Under the pieces are notes generated by a model. It worked only from the letters and a program-made list of their open reading frames with translations, did not search any database and had not been told where the DNA came from. Below, in pieces: positions 18,754 to 28,171 of a DNA stretch of 64,000 nt. The stretch spans positions 124,001 through 188,000 of the forward strand of contig JAUYSK010000022.1 in the NCBI GenBank assembly GCA_030696345.1, written 5' to 3'. The translations under genes were made by a program, and so were the position numbers. Each line of letters begins with the position of its first letter. Position 1 is the stretch's first letter. Origin of the DNA: Azonexus sp. Its GTDB lineage: Bacteria; Pseudomonadota; Gammaproteobacteria; Burkholderiales; Rhodocyclaceae.

Positions 18754-19486
18754 GATCAGCTTGGCAGGTATTGCCATCAGCATGATCGCCATTATTGGCG
18801 GCCAGGTGCTTGAAGGTGGGCATATCGGCTCTCTGGTTCAGCCCACCGCCTTGCTGATTGTTCTGGGCGGTACGCTGGGTGCTGTTCTTCTCCAGTCTCC
18901 CTTCCACGTTTTCAAACGTGGATTGATCATGGCCAAGTGGGTCTGGGTGCCTCCCGTGATTGAGCAGAAGCGCCTGATTGATCAGGTTCTGACCTGGAGC
19001 CAGCAATCGCGTCGCGAAGGCCTCCTGGCCCTGGAAAACTACATTCCGGGCATAAAGGACGAGTTCACTCGTAAGGGGCTTCAGTTGCTGGTCGATGGTG
19101 CTGACCCCGAGCGAATTCGAGAGTTGATGGAAGTTGAAATTGGCACCTTCGAAGACGAGTGGCGGCAGTCGGCAAAAATATGGGATGCCGCCGGCGGCTA
19201 TTCGCCGACCATCGGTATTCTGGGTGCCGTGATGGGGTTGATCCACGTGATGGAGAACCTTTCAGATCCGACCAAGCTGGGGGCCGGCATAGCGGTGGCC
19301 TTCGTTGCGACAATTTACGGTGTTGGCCTGGCCAACCTGATTTATTTGCCTATTGCCGGCAAACTCAAGTATTACATCATGCGAATGGTGGCGACCCGTG
19401 AAATGCTGATCGATGGTCTCGTCGGGATTGCGCTGGGAGACAATCCCCGAATCATTGAGGGCCGCCTTCGGGGCTATTTGCTTTAA
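18746..19486 (+). CDS. motC: Flagellar stator protein MotC/MotA family (TTG start)
   Basis: Proton-channel stator subunit with four membrane helices; 246 residues, the size of MotC/PomA-type proteins rather than E. coli MotA. The conserved second helix pair, around IGILGAVMGLIHVM and GAGIAVAFVATIYGVGLANL, is visible. The start is a TTG at 18746 preceded by AAGGAG at 7-base spacing, overlapping the fliA stop by 8 bases. No ATG is available near the family N-terminus. It pairs with the next gene to form the stator. An additional motAB pair elsewhere in the genome is possible. Confidence 0.92.
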   Translation: MDKISLAGIAISMIAIIGGQVLEGGHIGSLVQPTALLIVLGGTLGAVLLQSPFHVFKRGLIMAKWVWVPPVIEQKRLIDQVLTWSQQSRREGLLALENYIPGIKDEFTRKGLQLLVDGADPERIRELMEVEIGTFEDEWRQSAKIWDAAGGYSPTIGILGAVMGLIHVMENLSDPTKLGAGIAVAFVATIYGVGLANLIYLPIAGKLKYYIMRMVATREMLIDGLVGIALGDNPRIIEGRLRGYLL

Positions 19487-20301
19487 TGGCCCGCAAGCGT
19501 CGCGAGGAAGAGCACGAGAACCACGAGCGCTGGCTGGTTTCCTACGCGGACTTCATAACGCTGCTGTTTGCCTTTTTTGTCGTGATGTACGCGGTTTCGT
19601 CGGTGAACGAGGGTAAGTACAAGGTGCTGTCGAACTCTCTCTCCAATGCCTTTACCAACACGACTGCTCAGCCAGGTGGTCAGCCGATTGCGGTGATGCA
19701 GGGGGCGCCAATAATTCCGCAGCGACCGATTGCCAAGCCTGACAAGTTGGTTGACCAGAAAAAGGCAGAAGAGAAAAAGGTCGAGCAGCGGAAGAAGATG
19801 AAAAACGTGGCGGGCGACATCATGGAGGCATTGCAGCCGCTAATCGCTCAAGGCAAGGTCAGACTGCTTGAAACCAGTCGGGGCGTGACCATCGAGATCA
19901 ACGACAGCATTCTGTTCCAGCCGGGGCAGTCAAAGCTGCAGCCGGCTTCAATCAATGCGATGCTGGCCATCGCACAGGTGCTGGCGGCGTCGGATTTTCC
20001 GATCACGATCGAAGGCCATACCGACAATATCCCGATCTCGACGCCGCAATTTCCCTCCAATTGGGAACTGTCGGCGATGCGGGCAACGACCGTGCTTAGA
20101 CTGTTCAATGATGGTGGTGTTGGGGCGGAGCGCCTGACCGCGATCGGTTATGGTGAGACCCGCCCGGTTGAGACCAACACCTCTGTCGAGGGGCGGGCGC
20201 GGAATCGTCGCGTCAGTATTCTGATTGATTCAAACCGGCCGGAGGAACCGACTGAAATTCAGGATGGGAAAGGCGGAATCATGGCGTCGCCTCCCTCGTA
20301 G
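19486..20301 (+). CDS. motD: Flagellar stator protein MotD/MotB family
   Basis: Peptidoglycan-anchored stator subunit. The single membrane helix SYADFITLLFAFFVVMYA contains the proton-carrying aspartate D22. A charged linker (about 60-105) is followed by an OmpA-like peptidoglycan-binding domain (about 150-250) with EGHTDNIPI and ARNRRVSI. 271 residues. Its ATG shares a base with the motC stop. It is the last plus-strand gene of the flhB cluster and ends 9 bases from the convergent flgN stop. Confidence 0.94.
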   Translation: MARKRREEEHENHERWLVSYADFITLLFAFFVVMYAVSSVNEGKYKVLSNSLSNAFTNTTAQPGGQPIAVMQGAPIIPQRPIAKPDKLVDQKKAEEKKVEQRKKMKNVAGDIMEALQPLIAQGKVRLLETSRGVTIEINDSILFQPGQSKLQPASINAMLAIAQVLAASDFPITIEGHTDNIPISTPQFPSNWELSAMRATTVLRLFNDGGVGAERLTAIGYGETRPVETNTSVEGRARNRRVSILIDSNRPEEPTEIQDGKGGIMASPPS

Positions 20302-20310
20302 CTTTGGTTG

Positions 20311-20775
20311 TCAGGCCGAGTCTACGATACGGCTACCGCTGATTTGGGCTGCCTGGCCGTTTTTGCCATAAAGCGAGTCGTGCTCAAGCCGCCGAGTCAA
20401 AATGGCCAGAGCCTCTGAAGTCTGTTGCAAATGTATGGCCACCAGACCGGCATTCAATTCATGCAGTTGTTTGGCCTCGCTGGCCAATTTAAGCAGTTTT
20501 TGCCAGTTGACCGCAGCAGTCAGCTCTTCGGGATGCTTGGCTAGCCATTGGCTCATTGCTTCGCGAGTGTTTTGCTCGCCGGCGATGCTCAAAGCGGCGC
20601 GACGTTCGCTTTCAAGCCCGTTGAGCTTTTCGACAAGTGCTGTTTTGGCTGCGCCAATCTCGGCAAGCGCGGAAGTTTCTCCGACCTTCAGCGCTTCTTG
20701 CTCTTCATTCAATAGCGTGACAAAGCTGGAAATCAGTGAAATTTCCAGTTCGGAGATTGCAGCAATCGTTGCCAT
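20311..20775 (-). CDS. flgN: Flagellar export chaperone FlgN
   Basis: Cytoplasmic chaperone for the hook-filament junction proteins FlgK and FlgL. The 154-residue protein is largely alpha-helical and charged, as expected; identification rests on fold type, size and position directly after flgM. The ATG overlaps the flgM stop (ATGA). Confidence 0.85.
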   Translation of the reverse strand: MATIAAISELEISLISSFVTLLNEEQEALKVGETSALAEIGAAKTALVEKLNGLESERRAALSIAGEQNTREAMSQWLAKHPEELTAAVNWQKLLKLASEAKQLHELNAGLVAIHLQQTSEALAILTRRLEHDSLYGKNGQAAQISGSRIVDSA

Positions 20776-21059
20776 CAGGCGTTTCGATTACTGCCGCTAT
20801 TCACAAGGTCGCGCGCTGACTCGATCAGGCGATCAGCAATGGCTTCCGGGTTGATCTTGAAGCGACCTTCCGAGATAGCCTGCTTGATTTCCTGGATCCG
20901 AGCCGAATTGATCGGCGGCTTCTCCATCCCGTGGCTGCTTGCTGCCAGTTGGCTAAGACTCACCGCCTCAGTGGCGCTCGCCGTGGGGGTGGCTTGGGCC
21001 GGAACCGCTTTGGGGGTGACGCCGGGAGTAGTTGGTCTGTATGAACTATCGATTTTCAT
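20775..21059 (-). CDS. flgM: Anti-sigma-28 factor FlgM
   Basis: Binds and holds FliA until the hook is complete, then is exported. 94 residues. The N-terminal half is Pro/Ala/Thr-rich and likely disordered for export. The C-terminal half, NSARIQEIKQAISEGRFKINPEAIADRLIES, is the sigma-28-binding helix region of the family (about 53-83). It is cotranscribed with flgN and has a perfect sigma-28 promoter 35 bases upstream, closing a feedback loop. Confidence 0.93.
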   Translation of the reverse strand: MKIDSSYRPTTPGVTPKAVPAQATPTASATEAVSLSQLAASSHGMEKPPINSARIQEIKQAISEGRFKINPEAIADRLIESARDLVNSGSNRNA

Positions 21060-21093
21060 GATGGTCTTTTCAAAACTTTATGGCTCAAACTGG

Positions 21094-21120
21094 TTATCGG
21101 CAACAACTGGACAAACTTTA
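21094..21120 (-). promoter_or_regulatory. Sigma-28 promoter of flgM-flgN
   Basis: Reading the minus strand: TAAAGTTT, 11 bases, GCCGATAA. This is the exact E. coli FliA consensus with exact spacing, starting 2 bases after the flgA stop. It makes flgM a FliA-dependent gene. Confidence 0.95.
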
Positions 21121-21122
21121 GC

Positions 21123-21800
21123 CTAAAACGAAACCTCCACGCTGCCGTCATTGCGGGCAATGCCACTGATGGTTTGGCCGGACGACAGTCTGATCTGAGC
21201 CACTTGGCCTTCCGCTGCATTGTTCATTGCCTTGCCTTCGCTACTTACAGCAAAACCCGGGCCTTTCGAAATGACCCGAACTGACTGGCCTTGTCGAATC
21301 ACCAGTGGCGCGAGCAGTTGATCGCTGCGTAGCGGCTGTCCGGCACCCAAGGAATTCCGCAAAGTCTTGCCGATAGCGGCGCCTGGCTCGGTCACGACAC
21401 CCGTTGGCAGGTTGGTGATGTCTCCGGAAAGTGTTGTCAAGTCGCTGGCTTGCAAGGTTTGTCCGGCACCCAGGGCACGGGTTGTTGTGACGTAATTGCC
21501 GGTAACGGCAATTTGTACCGGCACAAGAACGTTCCAGATATTGGGCCCGAGACAACGTACTCCGATGTAAGTCTTGCCGCTCAGGCGTGAGCCGGGAGGG
21601 GAATAGGCTTCATGGGCAGAGCAAGGTGGGAGCCGGCTAACCTCAAGCTTGCCCATCGTGACGCTGACCTTTCCTGGGACTCCCTGAGTTTGCAGTCGGA
21701 CATAGCGTTCGGCAGTGTCCAGAACGATGTCCGAGTCCGCTGAATTAGAGGGACAAGAAGAAATCAGGGCGACGAGGAAAAGGAGGCTACGCAGCAACAT
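21123..21800 (-). CDS. flgA: Flagellar P-ring assembly chaperone FlgA
   Basis: Periplasmic chaperone for FlgI polymerisation. The ATG at 21800 gives 225 residues beginning with a signal peptide (MLLRSLLFLVALISS); a start ten codons earlier (21830) is possible. The SAF-type domain is seen in RALGAGQTLQASDLTTL and AGQPLRSDQL. The open frame extends upstream to 21974, but that part overlaps the flgB promoter and has no family similarity. It is divergent from flgB, with a 156-base intergenic region. Confidence 0.9.
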   Translation of the reverse strand: MLLRSLLFLVALISSCPSNSADSDIVLDTAERYVRLQTQGVPGKVSVTMGKLEVSRLPPCSAHEAYSPPGSRLSGKTYIGVRCLGPNIWNVLVPVQIAVTGNYVTTTRALGAGQTLQASDLTTLSGDITNLPTGVVTEPGAAIGKTLRNSLGAGQPLRSDQLLAPLVIRQGQSVRVISKGPGFAVSSEGKAMNNAAEGQVAQIRLSSGQTISGIARNDGSVEVSF

Positions 21801-21911
21801 TCGTCTATTTTGCCTGATCGATCCCGGCATTGGGGCTTTATCGCGGCAAGTATTGCCGAAGCCGGGATGCTGAAATTGCCGGATTTTGTTTGGATTGCCG
21901 GTTTTTTGCCG

Positions 21912-21927
21912 TGGCATGGACTGTGCT
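21912..21927 (+). promoter_or_regulatory. Sigma-54-type promoter of the flgB operon
   Basis: TGGCATGGACTGTGCT matches TGGCACG-N4-TTGCW with the invariant GG and GC at the right spacing. It lies 30 bases before the flgB ATG, leaving a leader of about 18 bases that contains the TTGGAG ribosome site. The FleR-type activator at 44791-46149 is the obvious candidate regulator. Confidence 0.85.
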
Positions 21928-21956
21928 AATAAATCTTCACTAATTTGGAGTCGATC

Positions 21957-22367
21957 ATGGCAAGTCTTCAGCAAAGTCTTTCGGTCTTAAACCAGGCGAT
22001 GAACCTGCGCACGCAACGCCATCAGGTACTGGCATCGAATATTGCCAATGCTGATACGCCGGGCTTCAAGGCGCGTGACTTTAACTTCGAGACTGCCATG
22101 CAGAACGCAATGGCAGGACGCGGTGCGACAAGCGGGGTGGATCTGGCGAGAACTTCGTCTGGACACATGCAAGGCGGTGGCGGCAGTGGTTCGGCAATGC
22201 TCAGCTTTCGGACCCAGACCCAGGCGGCCGCCGATGGCAATACGGTAGATATGGATATCGAGCGCAGTCAGATTGCTGAGAACGCGCTGCAATACCAGAT
22301 CGTTACCCAGTTTATCAGTGACAAGTTCAAGGGCATTCGCAGCGCGTTGGCCTCGAGTAACAGCTAA
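21957..22367 (+). CDS. flgB: Flagellar proximal rod protein FlgB
   Basis: Rod subunit nearest the MS ring. The rod-family N-terminal motif ASNIANADTPGFKARDF is at about 24-40. 136 residues. I chose the ATG at 21957, with TTGGAG six bases upstream; the in-frame TTG at 21945 belongs to that ribosome site. First gene of the flgBCDEFGHIJKL operon. Confidence 0.96.
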   Translation: MASLQQSLSVLNQAMNLRTQRHQVLASNIANADTPGFKARDFNFETAMQNAMAGRGATSGVDLARTSSGHMQGGGGSGSAMLSFRTQTQAAADGNTVDMDIERSQIAENALQYQIVTQFISDKFKGIRSALASSNS

Positions 22368-22377
22368 GGAGAGATAA

Positions 22378-22791
22378 ATGAGCTTGTTTAACGTCTTTCA
22401 GGTTTCGTCGAGCGCCATGACGGCACAGTCAATGCGACTCAATACCACGGCCTCGAACCTGGCCAACGCCGACAGCATCATTTCGTCGGATGGCAAGCCT
22501 TATCGTGCCAAACAGGTTGTTTTCGAGGCAACGCCGATGGGTGGGGCTGGCGAAATGTCCAAGGGCGTTCGCGTTCGCCAGATCGTCGAGGATGCCTCGC
22601 CGCCACGCCTGGTCTATGACCCGAAGAATCCGGCGGCTGACGAGAAGGGCTATGTTGCTTTCCCCAACGTCAATGTGGTCGAGGAAATGACCAACATGAT
22701 TTCCGCCTCGCGTTCTTACCAGACGAACATTGAGGTAATGAATACCGCCAAGACCATGATGCTGCGTACCTTGCAGATCGGTCAGGGCTAA
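22378..22791 (+). CDS. flgC: Flagellar proximal rod protein FlgC
   Basis: Rod subunit, 137 residues. It has the N-terminal ASNLANADS motif and the C-terminal segment VNVVEEMTNMISASRSYQTN that packs into the rod coiled coil. AAGGAG precedes the ATG; it follows flgB by 10 bases. Confidence 0.96.
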   Translation: MSLFNVFQVSSSAMTAQSMRLNTTASNLANADSIISSDGKPYRAKQVVFEATPMGGAGEMSKGVRVRQIVEDASPPRLVYDPKNPAADEKGYVAFPNVNVVEEMTNMISASRSYQTNIEVMNTAKTMMLRTLQIGQG

Positions 22792-22813
22792 TTGATATTG
22801 ATTGGAGATAAAA

Positions 22814-23494
22814 ATGGCCAGCGTAACCAACACAACATCAACGAGTGCGGCGGATACCTTTGCTGCGATCAACGGCACAACGGCTACCAAAACGGTTAGT
22901 GCTGCCGCCGATCAGGAACAAAAGTTTCTGACCCTGCTGATGACTCAGATCAAGAATCAGGATCCGCTGAACCCGATGGACAACGCGGCCGTGACGACGC
23001 AATTGGCACAGTTGAATACGGTGAGTGGTATTGAGAAGCTCAACACCACGCTGACTTCGCTGTTGGCTGGCTATAACCAGACGCAGGCAATGCAGACGGC
23101 CGGCATGATCGGCAAAAGTGTGATGGTTGCCGGCAAGAATTTGCCGCTCGCCTCCGGGCAGGCGGTGGGGGCCATGCAACTGCAGTCCAATGCCGACAAA
23201 GTCACGCTGACCATATCGGATTCAACCGGAAAGGCCGTTCAGGTCAAAGAACTGGGCGAGCAGGCGGCCGGAAACTCTTATTTCGCTTGGGATGGCAAGG
23301 ATTCGTCAGGAAAAGCGCTGGCTGATGGCAACTACACGTTTGCGGTCAGCGCCAGTTCTGCCGGTAAGCCGGTGACGGCAACGGCCATGCAAGTTGGCAC
23401 AGTTTCTGCTGTTGTCAAGTCAGGCACCGGTTTCAAGCTGGACCTCGGATCGATGGGCGAATTCGCCTTCTCTGATGTTCAGGAAATTATCTAA
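22814..23494 (+). CDS. flgD: Flagellar hook capping protein FlgD
   Basis: Scaffold that caps the growing hook. The conserved N-terminal region FLTLLMTQIKNQDPLNPMDN is at about 37-56, and the C-terminal FlgD Ig/Tudor-like part follows (GNSYFAWDGKDSSGKALADG). 226 residues from the ATG at 22814, which has TTGGAG upstream; an in-frame TTG at 22802 is part of that site. Confidence 0.95.
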   Translation: MASVTNTTSTSAADTFAAINGTTATKTVSAAADQEQKFLTLLMTQIKNQDPLNPMDNAAVTTQLAQLNTVSGIEKLNTTLTSLLAGYNQTQAMQTAGMIGKSVMVAGKNLPLASGQAVGAMQLQSNADKVTLTISDSTGKAVQVKELGEQAAGNSYFAWDGKDSSGKALADGNYTFAVSASSAGKPVTATAMQVGTVSAVVKSGTGFKLDLGSMGEFAFSDVQEII

Positions 23495-23507
23495 GCGAGG
23501 TTAGAAA

Positions 23508-24818
23508 ATGGCATTCCAACAAGCACTCAGCGGTCTCAATGCGGCATCCAAGGCAATTGATGCGACCAGCCACAATATCGCTAACTCCAGCACAATCGGC
23601 TACAAGGCCTCAACCGCCCATTTTGGCGACGTCTATGCGGCTTCGCTGGCTGGCGCAGGCGCCAGTCAAATTGGTATTGGTGTAAATCTGGCTGCCATCC
23701 AGCAGCAATTTACCCAAGGGAACATTACTTCAACGAATAACCCGCTGGATATTTCCATCAATGGCGCCGGTTTCTTCCGGATGGACAACAACGGCGCGGC
23801 GACTTTTACACGCAACGGCCAGTTCCACCTCGACAAGAATGGCTTCATTGTCAATGACCAGGCAATGAAGCTGACTGGTTATACCGCGACCAATGGAATC
23901 ATTGTTCCATCGACGCCTAGTCCCTTGCAGATTTCGGCCTCCGATCTGGCGCCCGAAGCGACCGGGCTGAATGCAAGCAGTTCGTTCAATGGCGTCAAAG
24001 CCAACCTGAATCTCGACTCCAGAGCAACTGTGCCCACATCAGCATGGGTGGACGGTGGTGCGGCTGGCAGCTTGACAGCTTTCTCGCCCGATCCCCAGAC
24101 CTATAACTATTCCACGGCGCTTTCCATTTACGATACATTGGGCAATGCCCATACCATGACCTACTACTTCCGCAAGACAGCGGTTGCCGGTCAGTGGAAT
24201 GTTTACGCGAGCGTCGATGGAACGACCAATCGAAATGTCACAGCCGCTGGCGGACCGATGGGTACCCTGACCTTTGATACAGCAGGCGCACTGTCAGCAG
24301 GGTCGCCGATAAGTGCTACTGTTAGTGTGGCAAATGTAATGACGAGTCTCGGTAAGGTGAACGGTGCTGCTCCATCGCAGACTTTCCCGATTGACTTTAC
24401 GGGTACTTCACAATTCGGTAGTCCCTATGGTACCAACCGTCTTGAGCAGGATGGCTACGCAGCCGGTCATCTGGTTGGCCTCTCGGTGGGTACCGACGGC
24501 GTCATTCAGGGTCGATACAGCAACGGTCAAACCTTTGCCCAAGGTCAGGTTGTGATGGCCAACTTTACCAACCCGAACGGACTGCAGTCTTTGGGTAACA
24601 ATCAATGGACTGAAACCTCTGTTTCCGGTCCCGCACTGGTGGGGGCGCCGAATACCTCGAGTTTGGGTGTTTTGTCATCGTCCACCGTAGAAGAATCCAA
24701 TGTCGACCTGACGGCAGAGCTGGTTAATCTGATCACGCAGCAACGTAACTACCAGGCTAACGCCCAGTCGATCAAGACGCAGGATCAGGTGATGCAGACG
24801 TTGGTTAACCTGCGCTAA
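23508..24818 (+). CDS. flgE: Flagellar hook protein FlgE
   Basis: Hook subunit, 436 residues. N-terminal rod/hook motif SHNIANSSTIGYKAS (about 23-37), hook D1/D2 domains in the middle, and C-terminal ESNVDLTAELVNLITQQRNY typical of hook and distal rod proteins. The ATG follows GAGGTTAG, 13 bases after flgD. Confidence 0.96.
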   Translation: MAFQQALSGLNAASKAIDATSHNIANSSTIGYKASTAHFGDVYAASLAGAGASQIGIGVNLAAIQQQFTQGNITSTNNPLDISINGAGFFRMDNNGAATFTRNGQFHLDKNGFIVNDQAMKLTGYTATNGIIVPSTPSPLQISASDLAPEATGLNASSSFNGVKANLNLDSRATVPTSAWVDGGAAGSLTAFSPDPQTYNYSTALSIYDTLGNAHTMTYYFRKTAVAGQWNVYASVDGTTNRNVTAAGGPMGTLTFDTAGALSAGSPISATVSVANVMTSLGKVNGAAPSQTFPIDFTGTSQFGSPYGTNRLEQDGYAAGHLVGLSVGTDGVIQGRYSNGQTFAQGQVVMANFTNPNGLQSLGNNQWTETSVSGPALVGAPNTSSLGVLSSSTVEESNVDLTAELVNLITQQRNYQANAQSIKTQDQVMQTLVNLR

Positions 24819-24839
24819 TTGAATCGCTGAGTCGCTGAC

Positions 24840-25583
24840 ATGGATCGTCTGATCTACACCGCAATGACCGGCGCCAAGCATGTTTTCATGCAGCAGGCCG
24901 GCACCGCGAACAACCTGGCGAATGCCAGCACTATCGGCTTCAAGGCGCAGGAGCATCGTTTCCGTGCCGTACCAGTATTGGGCGGGGAAATGCCGACGCG
25001 TGCCTTTGTGGTGGATGCTTCGGTTAGCGATGTGATGGATGAGGGCCCATTGATGTTCACCGGGCGCAATCTTGACGTTGCGGTAAATGGCAGGGGTTGG
25101 CTGGTGGTGCAGTTGCCGGACGGCAGCGAGGCCTATACTCGGGCAGGCAGTCTGGATGTTGATGTGACAGGGCTTCTGCAGACTAAGAGCGGCTACACCG
25201 TTGCCGGCGATGGCGGGCCGATCAATATTCCGCCTGACAACAGGATAGAGATTGCGCCGGATGGTACGGTCTCCATTGTGCCCACCTTCGGTACGCCCAA
25301 CAACGCCAACGCGATTGGGCGGATCAAACTGGTCAATCCCCCCGAAACCAATATGGTACGCGGTGCAGATGGCCTTTTTCGCATGCGCGACGGGCAACCA
25401 GCACCTGGTGATCAAAGGGTCAGACTCGCCTCGGGTACGCTGGAGGGCAGCAATGTCAATGTGTCTGATGCCATGGTCAATTTGATCAGCCTGTCCCGCC
25501 AGTTTGAAATGCAAATCAAGATGTTGCAGACAGCCGATACCAACGCCCAGCGCGCCGACCAGTTGTTGTCGCTTAATGCCTGA
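24840..25583 (+). CDS. flgF: Flagellar proximal rod protein FlgF
   Basis: Rod subunit, 247 residues, with N-terminal ANNLANASTIGFKAQ and C-terminal SNVNVSDAMVNLISLSRQFEMQ. It lacks the longer insert seen in FlgG. The ribosome site before the ATG is weak. Confidence 0.95.
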   Translation: MDRLIYTAMTGAKHVFMQQAGTANNLANASTIGFKAQEHRFRAVPVLGGEMPTRAFVVDASVSDVMDEGPLMFTGRNLDVAVNGRGWLVVQLPDGSEAYTRAGSLDVDVTGLLQTKSGYTVAGDGGPINIPPDNRIEIAPDGTVSIVPTFGTPNNANAIGRIKLVNPPETNMVRGADGLFRMRDGQPAPGDQRVRLASGTLEGSNVNVSDAMVNLISLSRQFEMQIKMLQTADTNAQRADQLLSLNA

Positions 25584-25596
25584 TAGGACCTAGATC

Positions 25597-26379
25597 ATGA
25601 TTCGTTCCCTGTGGATAGCACGTACCGGACTGGATGCGCAGCAAACCCAGCTTGACGTCATCGCCAACAACCTGGCCAACGTCAGCACCAATGGTTTCAA
25701 GCGTGGTCGAGCCGTATTCGAAGATCTGCTCTATCAAACCTTACGTCAGCCTGGCGCTCAGTCGTCACAGCAGACCCAGATTCCAGCCGGCCTGCAACTT
25801 GGTACCGGTGTTCGTCCGGTATCGACAGCCAGAATCTTTACTCAGGGCAGCCTGCAGAAAACTGACAGCGCACTGGATATAGGCGTTCAGGGAAACGGAT
25901 TTCTGCAGATATTGCTGCCGGATGGAACGACCGGCTATACCCGCGATGGCTCCTTCCAGAAGGACAATCAGGGTCAGATCGTGACTTCGGATGGATATCC
26001 GGTGCAGCCAGCAATCACCATCCCCGCAACGGCAACCAGCGTAACAATCGGTACGGATGGTACGGTTTCTATTACCCAGGCAGGAACTGCAGCAACGACG
26101 CAGATTGGCAGCATCCAGCTGGCTACGTTCATCAATCCGGCTGGCCTGCAGAGCATGGGACAGAACCTCTTTCTGGAAACGGCAGCCAGTGGCACGCCGA
26201 CACCAAATACCCCGGGAACGAACGGCGCCGGCATTGTCAATCAGGGCTACGTTGAGACATCCAACGTCAATGTGGCGGAAGAACTGGTGACGATGATCCA
26301 GACCCAGCGTGCCTATGAATTGAATTCCAAGGTCGTGTCGACCTCGGATGCCATGCTCGGCCGCCTGACTCAGTTGTGA
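25597..26379 (+). CDS. flgG: Flagellar distal rod protein FlgG
   Basis: Distal rod subunit, 260 residues. N-terminal [17 protein letters not shown], the FlgG-specific insert [19 protein letters not shown] that makes the rod rigid, and C-terminal [20 protein letters not shown] are all visible. It lies 13 bases after flgF. Confidence 0.97.
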   Translation: MIRSLWIARTGLDAQQTQLDVIANNLANVSTNGFKRGRAVFEDLLYQTLRQPGAQSSQQTQIPAGLQLGTGVRPVSTARIFTQGSLQKTDSALDIGVQGNGFLQILLPDGTTGYTRDGSFQKDNQGQIVTSDGYPVQPAITIPATATSVTIGTDGTVSITQAGTAATTQIGSIQLATFINPAGLQSMGQNLFLETAASGTPTPNTPGTNGAGIVNQGYVETSNVNVAEELVTMIQTQRAYELNSKVVSTSDAMLGRLTQL

Positions 26380-26388
26380 GGTGATTTC

Positions 26389-27045
26389 ATGAAACGCCTT
26401 CTCCTTTTCGCCGCAGTCGTCTGTGCCGGTTGTACGACTGTTCCGCCAACCAACATTCACCAACCGATGACGGCACGTCCTGCGCCGCGCTACGAGGCTC
26501 AGGTGGGCAATGGTGCTATTTTTCAGACCGGCTACAGTCGGCCGCTTTTTGAAGACAGGCGCGCTCGCTTTGTTGGCGACACGATCACGATCAAGATTAC
26601 GGAAAGCACCTCTGCCACGGCAAAGAATAGCAATAAGCTGGACAAGACGAATGCTCAATCGGCTTCCGTAACTGCATTCAAGGGATTGCCAGGCAGGGGA
26701 GTGCTCGGGCTGGATCTGGGGGCCAACAGTTCAACAGCGTTCAGTGGCAAGGGCGAGGCGGCCAACAACAATGTCTTCAGTGGCAGCATTACGGTGACGG
26801 TCATTGATGTAATGCCGAACGGTAATCTCCTGGTGTCCGGTGAGAAACAGCTGGCCATCGGTGAAGAGCAGGAGTTCGTCCGGATTTCCGGCGTAATTAA
26901 CCCAAGCTTTGTCGATTTCTCCAATTCGATCGACTCCTCCAAGGTCGCTGATGCGCGGATTGAGTACAAATCGGCCGGCCAGATTGCTGAAGGCCAGATC
27001 ATGGGCTGGATGGCACGATTCTTCCTTAATGTATTGCCGTTCTAG
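26389..27045 (+). CDS. flgH: Flagellar L-ring lipoprotein FlgH
   Basis: Outer-membrane ring around the rod. The signal peptide ends in a lipobox VCAGC with the lipidated Cys at residue 15. The FlgH core SLFEDRRARFVGDTITIKI-type segment and the C-terminal FSNSIDSSKVADARIEYK are recognisable. 218 residues. Confidence 0.96.
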   Translation: MKRLLLFAAVVCAGCTTVPPTNIHQPMTARPAPRYEAQVGNGAIFQTGYSRPLFEDRRARFVGDTITIKITESTSATAKNSNKLDKTNAQSASVTAFKGLPGRGVLGLDLGANSSTAFSGKGEAANNNVFSGSITVTVIDVMPNGNLLVSGEKQLAIGEEQEFVRISGVINPSFVDFSNSIDSSKVADARIEYKSAGQIAEGQIMGWMARFFLNVLPF

Positions 27046-27068
27046 CAAAATCTCTGCGGAGGGGCGTC

Positions 27069-28163
27069 ATGAAGGCAAATAGCGGCAAATGGTTCCGGCA
27101 GGCGGCAATATTGGCTGCTTGTATGGTGCCGCTCTTGGGGCAACCAGCCTTGGCCGAGCGGATCAAGGATCTGGCTTCGATTCAGGGTGTCCGTAACAAC
27201 CAGTTGATTGGCTACGGCATCGTCGTAGGGCTCGATAACACGGGTGACCAGACCACGCAAACACCGTTTACCACGCAGGCGCTCGGCAACATGTTGTCCC
27301 AGATGGGAGTCAATCTGACGATCGAGCAGGCTACCAAGCTGCAGTTAAAAAATGTTGCCGGCGTCGTGGTTACCGCTGTATTGCCCGCCTTTGCCAAGCC
27401 CGGGCAGCCAATTGACGTTACTGTTTCATCAATGGGCAATGCCAAGAGTATCCGTGGCGGTACGCTGCTCATGACGCAGATGAAGGGTGCTGATGGCCAG
27501 ATCTATGCCATGGCCCAGGGTAACGTGCTGGTGGGGGGCGTTGGTGCTTCCTCCGGTGCCTCGAAGGTTACGGTCAACCACCTTTCGGCCGGCAGAATCC
27601 CGGGGGGCGCAACAGTGGAGCGCAGTGTGCCAACGGGGGTGGGCCAGGGTGGATTCATCTATTACGAACTGGCAAGTACGGATTTCGGTACGGTGCAGAA
27701 TGTGGTTGATGCGATCAACAAGAGCATGGGCCCGGGAACGGCGCAAGCAGTTGATGGGCGGCGTGTGGCGGTTCGGGCACCAGAGGATCTGGATGCGCGT
27801 GTGTCGTTTTTAGGGCGAATCGAGAATCTTGATGTCAAACCGGTCGCCGGCCTGGCTAGGGTAATCGTCAATCCGCGCACCGGCTCGGTGGTCATGAGTC
27901 AAAAGGTGGCGATTGACGCTTGCGCGATTGCCCATGGGAGTCTTTCCATCGTGGTGGATGGCGGCCAGCCAGCGCTTGGTCAAGGGGCCGACATTCAGGT
28001 CAAACAGGAAAATGGCAGTCTGATGAATGTCAAGGCAGGCGCCAACCTTGCAGATGTGGTCAAGGCATTGAATGCCCTGGGCGCCAACCCTCTCGATCTG
28101 CTGGCGATTTTGCAGGCGATGAAAGCAGCCGGTGCTTTGCGTGCCGAGCTGGAAATCATTTAA
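27069..28163 (+). CDS. flgI: Flagellar P-ring protein FlgI
   Basis: Periplasmic ring around the rod. A signal peptide is predicted to be cleaved after PALA (about residue 29), followed by the family start ERIKDLASIQGVRNNQLIGY. 364 residues, normal length. Its assembly partner FlgA is encoded divergently from flgB. Confidence 0.97.
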   Translation: MKANSGKWFRQAAILAACMVPLLGQPALAERIKDLASIQGVRNNQLIGYGIVVGLDNTGDQTTQTPFTTQALGNMLSQMGVNLTIEQATKLQLKNVAGVVVTAVLPAFAKPGQPIDVTVSSMGNAKSIRGGTLLMTQMKGADGQIYAMAQGNVLVGGVGASSGASKVTVNHLSAGRIPGGATVERSVPTGVGQGGFIYYELASTDFGTVQNVVDAINKSMGPGTAQAVDGRRVAVRAPEDLDARVSFLGRIENLDVKPVAGLARVIVNPRTGSVVMSQKVAIDACAIAHGSLSIVVDGGQPALGQGADIQVKQENGSLMNVKAGANLADVVKALNALGANPLDLLAILQAMKAAGALRAELEII

Positions 28164-28171
28164 GTTCAGCC

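Noticed and set aside
21801..21974. N-terminal extension of flgA to 21974
   Set aside because: It would run over the flgB promoter and start, precedes a normal signal peptide, and has no family match.
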